A program made the translations under genes and the position numbers. From the NCBI GenBank assembly GCA_022826205.1, contig JAJDVJ010000193.1, forward strand, positions 26,516-90,515: 64,000 nucleotides of DNA. The letters are read 5' to 3'. Positions 55,548 to 64,000 of this stretch are shown piece by piece (the first letter of the stretch is position 1; the number at the start of each line of letters is the position of its first letter). Origin of the DNA: Silicimonas sp. Lineage in GTDB: Bacteria > Pseudomonadota > Alphaproteobacteria > Rhodobacterales > Rhodobacteraceae. The notes under the pieces are model-generated. The model worked only from the letters and a program-made list of their open reading frames with translations. It had not been told where the DNA came from and ran no database searches.

Positions 55548-56435
55548 ATGGCCAGCTCTCAAACTGAAGCGCTGCACGATTCTGCGGAGGGACTCGATGA
55601 ACGCCCTCGGACCGAAGTTGCTGCCTTGCTGGCCGACGGTCAGATCGCCGCTGCAACGTCGCTTCTTGGCGCCCTCGACATCGTTGTGAGCGGTGCCAGC
55701 GCGATGGCGCGAACCATTCGCGCTGGCGGCGTGCTGCATTACGCGGCTGCAGGTTCGTCTGGTCTGATGGCTGCAGCCGATGCCTTGGAACTGGGTGGCA
55801 CATTCTCGATTCCAGCTGATCAGATCAGAATTCACATGGCTGGAGGATTGCCGGTTGACGTGGAAATGCCCGGGGCGACCGAGGACGATGCCACGAACGT
55901 TCAGCATGCCATGTCGGGCATATCGAGCAGAGACACCGTGATCGCAGTTTCGGCCAGCGGCGCAACGCCATACACGTTGGCCGCCGCCGAAGCGGCGCGA
56001 AGGCGTGGCGCAACCTTGATCGCCATCGCCAACAATTCCGGTGCGGCGCTTCTTGATGGCGCCGATCACCCTGTTTGCCTGGCCACGCCGCCCGAAGTTC
56101 TTTCCGGGTCGACCCGGATGGGGGCGGGAACAGCGCAGAAGATCGCGCTGAACATGCTTTCGACACTCATGGCGATCGAACTGGGCCACGTCCATGATGG
56201 GATGATGGTGAACCTGCGAGCGGACAACGCCAAACTGCGGGCCCGGGCCACGGGAATTGTAGGTCAGATTGCCGGCAAAGACAGAGCGACAGCCAGCACG
56301 GCGCTCAAACAGACCCATGGCTTCGTAAAGCCTGCAATTCTGGTCGCCGCAAAGGACGTGTCGCCAGACGAGGCCAACGCCTTGCTTCAACAAACCGAAG
56401 GAAACCTTCGCGCCGCTTTGGCGCAACTCAACTGA
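55548..56435 (+). CDS. murQ: N-acetylmuramic acid 6-phosphate etherase
   Basis: 295-residue SIS-domain lyase splitting MurNAc-6-P into GlcNAc-6-P and D-lactate. The MurQ signature LSGSTRMGAGTAQKIALNML is present (about residue 184), with HYAAAGSSGLMAAADALELGGTF and NLRADNAKLRARA. ATG 55548. It heads the plus-strand operon with a sugar ABC importer, so muramyl sugars should enter here and flow through NagA and the SIS protein encoded opposite. Confidence 0.95.
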   Translation: MASSQTEALHDSAEGLDERPRTEVAALLADGQIAAATSLLGALDIVVSGASAMARTIRAGGVLHYAAAGSSGLMAAADALELGGTFSIPADQIRIHMAGGLPVDVEMPGATEDDATNVQHAMSGISSRDTVIAVSASGATPYTLAAAEAARRRGATLIAIANNSGAALLDGADHPVCLATPPEVLSGSTRMGAGTAQKIALNMLSTLMAIELGHVHDGMMVNLRADNAKLRARATGIVGQIAGKDRATASTALKQTHGFVKPAILVAAKDVSPDEANALLQQTEGNLRAALAQLN

Positions 56436-56461
56436 CGTGCACTTAACCTGGGAGGTCAAAC

Positions 56462-57715
56462 ATGACACGCAACTCACTGAAACTGGCCCTTGCGACCATA
56501 GGCCTTGTCGCCACAGGCGCACAGGCGCAGGACGTTTCGCTGACAATCGAAAGCTGGCGCAACGACGACCTTGCCCTTTGGCAGCAAGAGATCATTCCGG
56601 CCTTTGAAGCCGAGCATTCCGGGATCAAGGTGATTTTCTCCCCCTCCGCGCCGACCGAATACAACGCCGCCCTGAATTCGAAGCTCGATGCCGGTTCGGC
56701 GGGCGACATCATCACGTGCCGCCCCTTCGATGCATCGCTGGCGCTCTTCGAGGCCGGGCATCTCACCGACCTTGACGACATGGAAGCCATGAACAACTTC
56801 TCCGACGTTGCAAAGTCGGCTTGGCAAACTGACGATGGTTCGGCCACGTTCTGCGTTCCGATGGCATCGGTGATCCACGGCTTCATATACAATGCGGACG
56901 CATTCGCGGAGCTTGGCATCGAGGTCCCAGCGACCGAGGCAGAGTTCTTCGCCGCGCTCGACACGATCAAGGAGGATGGCAGCTACATTCCCATGGCGAT
57001 GGGTACCAACGACCAATGGGAAGCCGCCACCATGGGCTACAACAACATCGGGCCGAACTACTGGAAAGGCGAAGAGGGTCGTCGCGCACTGATCGCGGGC
57101 GAACAGAAACTGACTGACGACCCATGGGTTGCACCCTACGAGACTCTGGCAAAATGGGGCGACTACCTTGGCGACGGCTACGAAGCGCAGACCTACCCTG
57201 ACAGCCAGAATCTCTTCACGCTTGGGCGTGCAGCGATCTATCCCGCCGGATCTTGGGAAATAGCCGGGTTCAACGCCCAGGCAGATTTCGCAATGGGTGC
57301 CTTCAAGCCGCCTGTCCGGAATGCGGGCGACACATGCTATATCTCGGACCACACTGACATCGGGATCGGCATGAACGCAGCAACAGCCAATCCCGAGGCA
57401 GCGAAGACCTTCCTTGCCTGGGTCGGGTCGCCCGAGTTTGCGTCAATTTTTGGCAATGCGCTTCCCGGGTTCTTCCCGCTGTCCAAGACTCCTGTCGAGT
57501 TGACGGACCCGCTTGCAAAGGAGTTTGTGAGCTGGCGCGGCGAGTGCGAATCGACGATCCGCTCGACCTACCAAATCCTTTCTCGCGGCACCCCGAACCT
57601 CGAAAACGAGACTTGGGGCGCATCCGTCGCGGCAATCAAGGGCACTTCTTCGCCAGCAGAGCTGGGCCAGAAGCTTCAGGAGGGTCTGGCAAGCTGGTAC
57701 GCGCCGCAGCAGTGA
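56462..57715 (+). CDS. Sugar ABC transporter substrate-binding protein
   Basis: 417 residues with a Sec signal (KLALATIGLVATGAQA, cleavage near residue 22). The mature part is a family 1 solute-binding protein: LTIESWRNDDLALWQQEIIPAFEAEHSGIKV, FCVPMASVIHGFIYNADAFAELGIEVP, and many tryptophans. It precedes two permeases and an ATPase. With MurQ in the operon, the ligand is probably an N-acetyl amino sugar or muropeptide sugar. Confidence 0.92.
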   Translation: MTRNSLKLALATIGLVATGAQAQDVSLTIESWRNDDLALWQQEIIPAFEAEHSGIKVIFSPSAPTEYNAALNSKLDAGSAGDIITCRPFDASLALFEAGHLTDLDDMEAMNNFSDVAKSAWQTDDGSATFCVPMASVIHGFIYNADAFAELGIEVPATEAEFFAALDTIKEDGSYIPMAMGTNDQWEAATMGYNNIGPNYWKGEEGRRALIAGEQKLTDDPWVAPYETLAKWGDYLGDGYEAQTYPDSQNLFTLGRAAIYPAGSWEIAGFNAQADFAMGAFKPPVRNAGDTCYISDHTDIGIGMNAATANPEAAKTFLAWVGSPEFASIFGNALPGFFPLSKTPVELTDPLAKEFVSWRGECESTIRSTYQILSRGTPNLENETWGASVAAIKGTSSPAELGQKLQEGLASWYAPQQ

Positions 57716-57735
57716 TCCTCATCTGACCGCAAGCT

Positions 57736-57760
57736 TCCCGGGCGGTGCGCCCGCCCGGGA
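57736..57760 (+). terminator. Intercistronic hairpin after the binding-protein gene
   Basis: Perfect 10-bp stem (TCCCGGGCGG with CCGCCCGGGA) and 5-nt loop, no T-run, between the binding protein and first permease. It resembles the hairpins of the other ABC operons. Confidence 0.6.
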
Positions 57761-57781
57761 GTCCTTCCTCGGGGAAAGCCC

Positions 57782-58696
57782 ATGTCGGTCCCTCGCATCC
57801 GCTGGCACATCATCGTGTTTCTCGCGCCGGCCACCCTCGTCTACACGGCCGTGATGATCTTCCCCCTCTTCAACACGCTGCGGCTTGCGCTCTACAGCGA
57901 GGTGGAACAGGTGCGCGTCTTCGTCGGTCTGGAGAACTTTCACACGCTCTTCTTCGACCCGATCTGGTCCGAGCAGTTCTGGAACGCGATTGGCAACAAC
58001 TTCTGGTTCTTTTTGATTCATATGCTGGTGCAGAACCCGATTGGCGTCGCGCTGGCAGCCATTCTCTCACATCCACGTCTTCGCTTTGCGGCGCTTTATC
58101 GCTCCGCGATCTTCATCCCCACGATCCTGTCGTTCGTGATCGTCGGATTCGCCTGGAAACTCATCCTTTCTCCGATTTGGGGCATCGCGCCGTCGATGCT
58201 CGATGCAGTGGGCCTCAAGTTCCTGTTTGCACCGTGGCTGGGGAAGGAGGAGTACGCGTTGACGACGCTGGCGTTGATCTCTGTCTGGCAGTTTGTCGGC
58301 ATCCCGATGATGCTGATCTACGCAGCTCTTCTTTCCATCCCCGATGAAATCCTGGAAGCGGGAGAGATCGAAGGCATTACCGGCATGTCAGCGTTCTGGA
58401 AGCTAAAGCTGCCGCTGATCCTGCCGTCCATCGGAATCATTTCGATCCTCACTTTTGTTGGCAATTTCAACGCATTCGACCTGATCTACGTCGCTCAAGG
58501 GGCACTTGCCGGGCCGGATTTCTCTACCGACATTCTTGGCACGTTCATGTACCGCACCTTTTTCGGCTTCCAGCTTCAATTGGGCGACCCGCACATGGGC
58601 TCTGCCATCGCGGGTGCAATGTTCGCGATCATCCTCGTCGGCGTCTGTATCTACCTGTTCGGCATCCAGACTCGGATGCGCCGCTACCAGCTCTGA
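57782..58696 (+). CDS. Sugar ABC transporter permease (MalF/UgpA type)
   Basis: 304 residues with six hydrophobic helices, the first near the N-terminus (IIVFLAPATLVYTAVMIFPLF). The EAA loop EIEGITGMSAFWKLKLPLILPS is near residue 200. ATG 57782 follows GGGGAAAG. It pairs with the next permease and the UgpC-type ATPase. Confidence 0.92.
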   Translation: MSVPRIRWHIIVFLAPATLVYTAVMIFPLFNTLRLALYSEVEQVRVFVGLENFHTLFFDPIWSEQFWNAIGNNFWFFLIHMLVQNPIGVALAAILSHPRLRFAALYRSAIFIPTILSFVIVGFAWKLILSPIWGIAPSMLDAVGLKFLFAPWLGKEEYALTTLALISVWQFVGIPMMLIYAALLSIPDEILEAGEIEGITGMSAFWKLKLPLILPSIGIISILTFVGNFNAFDLIYVAQGALAGPDFSTDILGTFMYRTFFGFQLQLGDPHMGSAIAGAMFAIILVGVCIYLFGIQTRMRRYQL

Positions 58697-58705
58697 GTTC
58701 AGGAC

Positions 58706-59545
58706 ATGCACAAGGCACGCACGAATCCTTTCAACACGATGGGCATGCACGGTGCGTTGATATTGTACACGTTGATCGCGCTCTTCCCTGTATTCGTGAT
58801 CCTCATAAACAGCTTCAAAGCGCGCAAGGCGATCTTCCGCGAACCTCTGGCTTTGCCAGATTCCGATAGCTTTTCACTGATCGGCTACCAGACGGTGATG
58901 AGGCAGGGGGACTTCTTTCTCTACTTCCAGAACTCGATGATCGTTACTGTCGCATCACTTTTCTTCATCCTGCTTTTTGGCGCGATGGCGGCCTATGCAC
59001 TCGCGGAGTACCGCTTCAAGGGCAACCTTCTGATGGGCCTGTACCTCGCCTTGGGCATCATGATCCCGATTCGAATTGGCACCGTCGCGATCCTGGAGAT
59101 GATGGTGGCGACCGGATTGGTAAACACGCTCTGGGCGCTGATCCTTGTATACACTGCGCAGGGTCTTCCTCTCGCGGTGTTCATTCTGTCAGAGTTCATG
59201 CGGCAAGTGTCCGACGACTTGAAGAACGCCGGCCGCATTGATGGTCTGTCCGAATACACGATCTTCTTCCGTCTCGTCTTGCCGCTCGTTCGCCCCGCAA
59301 TGGCAACAGTTGCGGTGTTCAACATGATCCCGATCTGGAACGACCTTTGGTTCCCGCTGATCCTTGCGCCCGCGGAAAAGACCAAGACTCTGACCTTGGG
59401 GAGCCAGGTATTCATCGGACAGTTCGTGACGGACTGGAACGCAGTGCTGTCGGCACTTTCAATGGCGATCCTGCCGGTCCTGATACTCTACGTCATCTTC
59501 TCGCGACAGCTTATCCGTGGAATCACTTCTGGAGCCGTGAAATGA
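58706..59545 (+). CDS. Sugar ABC transporter permease (MalG/UgpE type)
   Basis: 279 residues with six helices. The EAA loop DDLKNAGRIDGLSEYTIFFRLVLPLVRPAM is near residue 175, and the C-terminus is VIFSRQLIRGITSGAVK, typical of MalG-type proteins. It starts 9 bp after the first permease. It overlaps the next oxidoreductase gene by 4 bp. Confidence 0.92.
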   Translation: MHKARTNPFNTMGMHGALILYTLIALFPVFVILINSFKARKAIFREPLALPDSDSFSLIGYQTVMRQGDFFLYFQNSMIVTVASLFFILLFGAMAAYALAEYRFKGNLLMGLYLALGIMIPIRIGTVAILEMMVATGLVNTLWALILVYTAQGLPLAVFILSEFMRQVSDDLKNAGRIDGLSEYTIFFRLVLPLVRPAMATVAVFNMIPIWNDLWFPLILAPAEKTKTLTLGSQVFIGQFVTDWNAVLSALSMAILPVLILYVIFSRQLIRGITSGAVK

Positions 59546-60573
59546 CCCGTGTTCTGATAGTTGGCCTGGGAAACATGGGACTCAGCCATGCGTTGGCCCA
59601 TCATCGCCACCCAGGCGCCGAGATCGTCGGTCTGGTGAACCGTTCGGCCGTAGAACTTCCAGAAGAGCTTTTGTCCTATCCGAACTTCGCAACCTTCGAG
59701 GAGGGAATGGGGACCAACCCCGACCTCGTTGTCATTGCAACCTACACCGACACGCATGCCGACTATGCCTGCACGGCGATGGAAGCCGGGGCGCACATAT
59801 TTGTCGAAAAGCCGCTGGCAATGACGGTGGCGGACGCCGAGCGTGTCGTGGAGACTGCCACGAGTACAGGTCGAAAGCTGGTTGTTGGATACATTCTTCG
59901 CCACCACCCATCCTGGATACGCCTGATCGAGGAAGCACGGGCGCTCGGCGGGCCATATGTCTTCCGGCTGAACCTGAACCAGCAGTCGTCAGGCGCCGAA
60001 TGGGAAACACACAAGGCGTTGATGCAGACGACAAGCCCCATCGTCGATTGCGGGGTCCACTATGTCGACGTCATGTGCCAGATCACCGACTCGGTGCCGG
60101 TCCGCGTCCATGGCTTGGGCTTGCGTCTGACCAACGAGATTCCCGTGGACATGTACAACTATGGCCAGTTCCAGGTCCTCTTCGCTGACGGGTCGGTTGG
60201 CTGGTACGAAGCCGGATGGGGCCCGATGATGTCGGAGACAGCATTTTTCGTGAAGGACATAGTCAGTCCAAACGGGTCGGTGTCGATCACCGAAGGCAAC
60301 AAGGGCGCGTCGTCTGACATTGACGGTCACACCAGGGTAGGCGGCATCCTCGTGCATACGTCTCAGGGAGACCGCACGATCGAAATGCCGGATGAACCCG
60401 GTCATCAGGAACTTTGCGCAGCCGAACAGGCCTACATGCTTCGCGCAGTCGCCGAGGACATCGACCTGACCCGCCACATGTCCGATGCCGTTCAGTCGCT
60501 CGCCATTTGCTTGGCCGCTGATGAGAGCATTCGCACCGGCTGTCCCGTTTCGTTTGAGGAGACCTCGACATGA
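59542..60573 (+). CDS. Gfo/Idh/MocA family oxidoreductase (amino-sugar operon)
   Basis: 343 residues. The Rossmann motif IVGLGNMGLSHA is at 6-17 and the family FVEKPLAM is near residues 91-98. ATG 59542 overlaps the permease stop by 4 bp and its own stop overlaps the ATPase by 4 bp, so it is a fixed part of the transporter operon. It probably oxidises or epimerises the imported sugar or a modified amino sugar. It differs from the family member at 18309. Confidence 0.88.
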   Translation: MTRVLIVGLGNMGLSHALAHHRHPGAEIVGLVNRSAVELPEELLSYPNFATFEEGMGTNPDLVVIATYTDTHADYACTAMEAGAHIFVEKPLAMTVADAERVVETATSTGRKLVVGYILRHHPSWIRLIEEARALGGPYVFRLNLNQQSSGAEWETHKALMQTTSPIVDCGVHYVDVMCQITDSVPVRVHGLGLRLTNEIPVDMYNYGQFQVLFADGSVGWYEAGWGPMMSETAFFVKDIVSPNGSVSITEGNKGASSDIDGHTRVGGILVHTSQGDRTIEMPDEPGHQELCAAEQAYMLRAVAEDIDLTRHMSDAVQSLAICLAADESIRTGCPVSFEETST

Positions 60574-61565
60574 CCGCCCTGAAGCTGACGAACGTGAACA
60601 AGTCGTTCGGAGAAGTGCAGGTCCTCCAAGACATCAACCTGGAAGTCGAGGAAGGCGAGTTTGTCGTGTTCGTCGGGCCTTCGGGATGCGGGAAGTCGAC
60701 GCTTCTGCGAGTCATCGCAGGCCTCGAGGACGCGACTTCCGGCGAAGTGACGATTGACGAACAGGTCGTGAACCAGACGCCGCCCTCGAAACGGGGAATT
60801 GCAATGGTGTTTCAGACCTATGCGCTCTACCCGCATTTGAATGTGCGCGGGAACATGAGCCTGGCGCTCAAGCAGGACAAGCAGCCGAAGGCGGTCATCG
60901 AGGAGCGCGTTGCGACGGCATCAAGAATGCTCAACCTCGAACCTTACATCGACCGTTATCCTTCCGAGCTTTCTGGCGGCCAGCGCCAGCGGGTCGCCAT
61001 TGGTCGCGCCATTGTGCGCGAACCGAAGCTCTTTCTCTTCGACGAACCGCTCTCGAACCTTGACGCCGCTCTGCGCATGAACACGAGAATCGAAATCGCC
61101 AACCTGCATCGGCAACTCGGCACATCGATGATCTATGTTACGCATGACCAGACCGAGGCGATGACTTTGGCCGACAAGATCGTCGTTCTTCGTCATGGGC
61201 AGGTCGAGCAGATTGGCAGCCCGATGGAGTTGTACAACAACCCCACAAACCAGTTCGTCGCTGGCTTCCTCGGCTCGCCGTCAATGAATTTCTTTCCTGC
61301 CGGCCTGGTCCACGCAGGCGACGACCGTACAATTGGTGTGCGGCCCGAGAACCTGTACCTGACCGACGACGGCGTTCTGGATGCAGAGGTCAGCCATGTA
61401 GAGCAGCTTGGGGCCGACACGAATGTAGTCGCCCAGGTTGACGACCATCAGATTACGGTACGTCTTTTTGGACAGCATTTCATTGAGGAAGGACAAAACC
61501 TTCGTTTCGGCTTCAAGCCCGAAAATGCATATCACTTCGATAGAGACGGCTTGCGCCTTCGCTAG
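60570..61565 (+). CDS. Sugar ABC transporter ATP-binding protein (UgpC/MsmX type)
   Basis: 331 residues. Walker A GPSGCGKST, signature LSGGQRQRVA, Walker B KLFLFDEPLSNLD and H-loop YVTHDQTEAM are followed by a C-terminal TOBE-type domain. Overlaps the oxidoreductase gene by 4 bp and ends the operon. Confidence 0.94.
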   Translation: MTALKLTNVNKSFGEVQVLQDINLEVEEGEFVVFVGPSGCGKSTLLRVIAGLEDATSGEVTIDEQVVNQTPPSKRGIAMVFQTYALYPHLNVRGNMSLALKQDKQPKAVIEERVATASRMLNLEPYIDRYPSELSGGQRQRVAIGRAIVREPKLFLFDEPLSNLDAALRMNTRIEIANLHRQLGTSMIYVTHDQTEAMTLADKIVVLRHGQVEQIGSPMELYNNPTNQFVAGFLGSPSMNFFPAGLVHAGDDRTIGVRPENLYLTDDGVLDAEVSHVEQLGADTNVVAQVDDHQITVRLFGQHFIEEGQNLRFGFKPENAYHFDRDGLRLR

Positions 61566-62101
61566 CCAGGACATTGCACCATATGATGCTGCGAGGGGCG
61601 AGATTCCGTCAAATGTGTTCATGCAACAAGCACTTACATACGGGCGGCGGTCGAACCGCATGCAGATACGGTGTAACGACGCCCCGATCGGATGCAGGCC
61701 CCGCAAGCGGCGCTGCGTCGCAGAGGATTTTGAAGGCAAACAGCTGTTATTGGACGGCTGCGCACTTCATCCCAAGGAGGCGGAGCGCATTGGCGACTTG
61801 ACTTGCCAATTGGCGGAGTGCTTCACGGATCACCGGGATCCGTGTAGCATCGAGCACAGCCTTTCCGCCCTCGTCGCCTAGCGCGAGATGAAGCTTGCGC
61901 TCGGTTGCGAGGACAGCAACGACAAGGACCAGCTGCAGAACAGGCTTGTCCGCAGGTCCGGGAAACTGCAGTGGCCCGGCGGATGGTTGTGCTCCGTGCC
62001 CTTAACCGGAACTTTCAGCTGAACATCTCCCCCCGGCATCGCGCAGGTCCCTGAAAGGGCGCGGCCTTTCCGCGCCAGCGCGGGGGATTCCGGTGGATTC
62101 A
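61566..62101. other. Region upstream of IS element with decayed coding sequence
   Basis: No intact gene. On the minus strand a codon-like stretch at 61747-62001 is reported separately. GC-rich palindromic sequence near 62030-62080 may be the end of another mobile element. Confidence 0.4.
61747..62001 (-). pseudogene. Possible gene remnant (C-terminal fragment)
   Basis: An 84-codon open stretch with no start codon ends in TAA at 61747-61749. It reads, in part, LATERKLHLALGDEGGK, then TRIPVIREALRQL and NALRLLGMKCAAVQ at its end, with protein-like helices. A stop lies directly upstream. It looks like the 3' part of a broken gene. I do not recognise the family. Confidence 0.3.
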
Positions 62102-62130
62102 TGTTGCCATGTAATTGGACAGATTTGGTG

Positions 62131-62158
62131 TTGACATGCGCCAGAATGCGCATATTGT
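62131..62158 (+). promoter_or_regulatory. Candidate transposase promoter
   Basis: TTGACA at 62131-62136 and TATTGT at 62153-62158 with 16-bp spacing precede the transposase start. The spacer holds an inverted repeat TGCGC/GCGCA. Unverified. Confidence 0.4.
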
Positions 62159-62194
62159 GACCCTGATTCGTGTTGCCATGTAAGGATCGGACCC

Positions 62195-63976
62195 GTGGCT
62201 CTCAGCGTCGACATCATCCCGAACCGATCCTCGCCGCCCGCAATCCTCCTCCGCGAGGCATGGCGCGAGGGCAAGCGCATACGCAGGAGAACCGTCGCGA
62301 ATCTCTCGAAGATGCCCCCCGCCCTCGTCGACGCCGTCCGCGCCGCCCTCGACGGCGGCGTGGTGTTCCCATCGCTCGACGCGGCCGTCGCCATCCGCCG
62401 GTCCCGTCCCCACGGACACGTGGCGGCGGTTCTGGGAACGCTCCGGTCGCTTGGTCTGGTCCGTGTCCTGGGCCGAAAGGCGGGCCGCAGGCGGGATCTC
62501 GCCGTGGCGGCCGTCGTCGCAAGGATCATCGACCCCGCCTCCAAGCTGGCCACGGCCCGGGCGCTGGATCCCGAGACCGCGTCGACCAGCCTCGGGGCCG
62601 TGCTCGGGCTCGGGGCCGTCACCGGCAACGAGATGCTGGACATGCTGGACTGGCTGCTGGAGCGCCAGCCGTGGATCGAGAGGAGCCTGGCCAACAGGCA
62701 CCTGAAGGGCGGCAACACGCTGATTCTTTACGACGTCTCGTCCAGCTACCTGGAGGGACGGTGCTGCCCGCTGGCGGCCTTCGGCCACAACCGGGACGGG
62801 AAGAAGGGGAAGATGCAGGTCACCTACGGGCTTCTGTGCGCCGCGGACGGCTGCCCGGTGGCGGTGGAGGTGTTCGCCGGCAACGCCGGGGACCCGTCCA
62901 CGGTGGCGGGCCAGGTGGACAAGGTCCGGAAGCGCTTCGGCATCGCGCGCGTGGCGCTGGTGGGCGACAGGGGGATGCTGACCACGGCGCGGATCCGCGG
63001 GGATCTCGAGCCGGCGGGGCTCGACTGGATCTCGGCCCTGAGGACCGGGGACATCCGCAAGCTGCTGCAATCCGCCGTTCCGGGCGCCCCGGCCCCTCTG
63101 GCGCCCGAGGCGCTGGTTCCCGACGCGGTCGCCGAGATCACGGGCCCGGACTTCCCCGGCGAGCGGCTGATGGTCTGCCTGAACCCGCGGCTGCGCGAGG
63201 AGCGGCGGCGGAAGCGCGAGGAGCTTCTGGAGGCGACGGAAGAGACGCTGGCGGCGATCGCGGCCGCTGCCGCGCGCCGGAAGCCGGGGTCGGCGAACCG
63301 CGACCAGGCCATCAAGGCCTTGGGACGGGAGGCCAACCGGCGCAAGATGGAGAAGCATTTCGACATCGACGTGCACGACGCGGGGATGGACTGGGCGCGC
63401 AACCGGGGCAGGATCGAGGCAGAGGCCCGGCTCGACGGGATCTACGTGATCCGCACCAGCCTGGACGCCGCGTCACTTGGCCCGGAGACTGCGGTGGAGG
63501 CGTACAAGTCGCTCGCGCAGGTGGAGCGCGCGTTCTTGGCGATGAAGACCTCGCGGCTGCGGATCCGGCCCGTGCACGTCTATTCGGAGGACCATGTCCG
63601 CGCCCACGTGTTCCTCTGCATGCTCGCGTACCACGTGGAATGGCACATGCGCCGGCGCCTGGCGCCGATCCTGTTCGAGGACGACGACCGGGAAGGCGCC
63701 CGTGCGCAACGCAGCTCGCCGGTGGAGAAGGCCGAGGTCTCGGAGAGCGCCAGGGCCAAGGCCGACACGAAGCGCACCCCCGACGGGCTGCCGGTCCACA
63801 GCTTCACGACGCTTCTTTCCGACCTGGCCACGCTGACGCTGAACCATGCCTCCATTCCCGGACGGCCCGACAGCCGGTTCCTGCTGGCTTCGGAGCCGAC
63901 CGAACTGCAGGCGAGGGCGTTCGCGCTGCTCGGCATGGACCCGGATCGCGATGCTTACATAAGCGTGACAGCCTGA
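62195..63976 (+). CDS. IS1634-family transposase
   Basis: 593-residue DDE transposase from GTG 62195 (AAGGA upstream). It has the N-terminal REAWREGKRIRRRTVANLS block, ILYDVSSSYLEG with the first catalytic Asp, RVALVGDRGMLT with the second, and the YKSLAQVERAFLAMKTSRLRIRPVHVYSEDHVRAHVFLCMLAYHVEWHM region with the catalytic Glu. Full length, so probably active. Codon use is unusually GC-rich, unlike the flanking operon, consistent with recent arrival. Confidence 0.9.
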   Translation: MALSVDIIPNRSSPPAILLREAWREGKRIRRRTVANLSKMPPALVDAVRAALDGGVVFPSLDAAVAIRRSRPHGHVAAVLGTLRSLGLVRVLGRKAGRRRDLAVAAVVARIIDPASKLATARALDPETASTSLGAVLGLGAVTGNEMLDMLDWLLERQPWIERSLANRHLKGGNTLILYDVSSSYLEGRCCPLAAFGHNRDGKKGKMQVTYGLLCAADGCPVAVEVFAGNAGDPSTVAGQVDKVRKRFGIARVALVGDRGMLTTARIRGDLEPAGLDWISALRTGDIRKLLQSAVPGAPAPLAPEALVPDAVAEITGPDFPGERLMVCLNPRLREERRRKREELLEATEETLAAIAAAAARRKPGSANRDQAIKALGREANRRKMEKHFDIDVHDAGMDWARNRGRIEAEARLDGIYVIRTSLDAASLGPETAVEAYKSLAQVERAFLAMKTSRLRIRPVHVYSEDHVRAHVFLCMLAYHVEWHMRRRLAPILFEDDDREGARAQRSSPVEKAEVSESARAKADTKRTPDGLPVHSFTTLLSDLATLTLNHASIPGRPDSRFLLASEPTELQARAFALLGMDPDRDAYISVTA

Positions 63977-64000
63977 ATCCGGCCGAAACCCCTGTCGCGC

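Larger units (their letters stand above)
62102..64000 (+). mobile_element. IS1634-type insertion sequence, left part (right end outside window)
   Basis: Contains the transposase at 62195. The sequence TGTTGCCATGTAA occurs at 62102-62114 and again at 62171-62183; the first copy is a candidate left terminus. The right inverted repeat would lie beyond the window, so the boundary and target duplication are not verified. Confidence 0.55.

Noticed and set aside
62099..63376. 425-codon minus-strand frame opposite the transposase
   Set aside because: Antisense shadow in very GC-rich sequence; the plus-strand transposase is clear.

Overview
The window is 64 kb of GC-rich DNA, best explained as alphaproteobacterial and probably from a marine Rhodobacteraceae (roseobacter-type) genome. 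The evidence is a nuoG-H-I-J-K-L-M-N block carrying a DUF5333-like gene just before nuoG and continuing into birA, then coaX and the RNase J gene. Many ABC importers for sugars and betaine-type solutes, tight ATGA/TGATG gene overlaps and strongly GC-ended codons fit this. No rRNA, tRNA or CRISPR array was seen.

Layout. (1) 1-10.05 kb: a sugar ABC importer (ATPase tail, permease, binding protein), a GntR-type LacI-family regulator, and a hexonate cluster holding gluconolactonase, L-idonate 5-dehydrogenase-like enzyme, 2-ketoacid reductase, gluconate 5-dehydrogenase-like SDR, gluconokinase, a 3-hydroxyisobutyrate-dehydrogenase-like enzyme and a GlcG-like protein. A perfect 14-bp palindrome of the E. 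coli GntR operator type sits in one divergent promoter, and a 13/14 copy sits in the other. (2) 10.3-16.2 kb, minus strand: a three-subunit molybdenum hydroxylase whose 2Fe-2S subunit has a Tat signal. It is followed by a 48-residue single-span membrane protein missed by simple ORF calling, a cytochrome b561 and two small unknown proteins. I read this as a periplasmic aldehyde/xanthine-type oxidase wired to the membrane. (3) 17.4-21.0 kb: a lipoprotein, a Gfo/Idh/MocA oxidoreductase and a fatty acid desaturase. (4) 21.2-32.7 kb: nuoG-N plus birA; nuoA-F are not immediately upstream, so the complex I operon is split here.

(5) 32.7-48.25 kb: a 15.5-kb accessory block between birA and coaX, which are neighbours in relatives as far as I recall. 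It has an MttB-family methyltransferase, two complete and distinct betaine-type ABC importers (binding protein, ATPase, permease), a ureohydrolase, a D-cysteine desulfhydrase/L-cysteate-lyase-type PLP enzyme, an alpha/beta hydrolase and two LysR regulators. Both permeases carry the same N-terminal extension resembling DUF2628. (6) 48.25-50.7 kb: coaX and the RNase J gene.

(7) 50.9-61.6 kb: an amino-sugar locus of two divergent operons. The minus arm is a BadF-type kinase, GntR/UTRA regulator, SIS deaminase-like protein and NagA. The plus arm is MurQ, a sugar ABC importer and a Gfo/Idh/MocA oxidoreductase. Both arms carry a matching 18-bp direct-repeat element near their starts. Together they should import N-acetylglucosamine- and N-acetylmuramate-type sugars without a PTS, phosphorylate them inside and drain them to central metabolism. 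(8) 61.6-64 kb: decayed sequence followed by an IS1634-type transposase at the window edge.

A recurring theme is a strong intercistronic hairpin next to the binding-protein gene of each ABC operon, suggesting post-transcriptional setting of subunit ratios.
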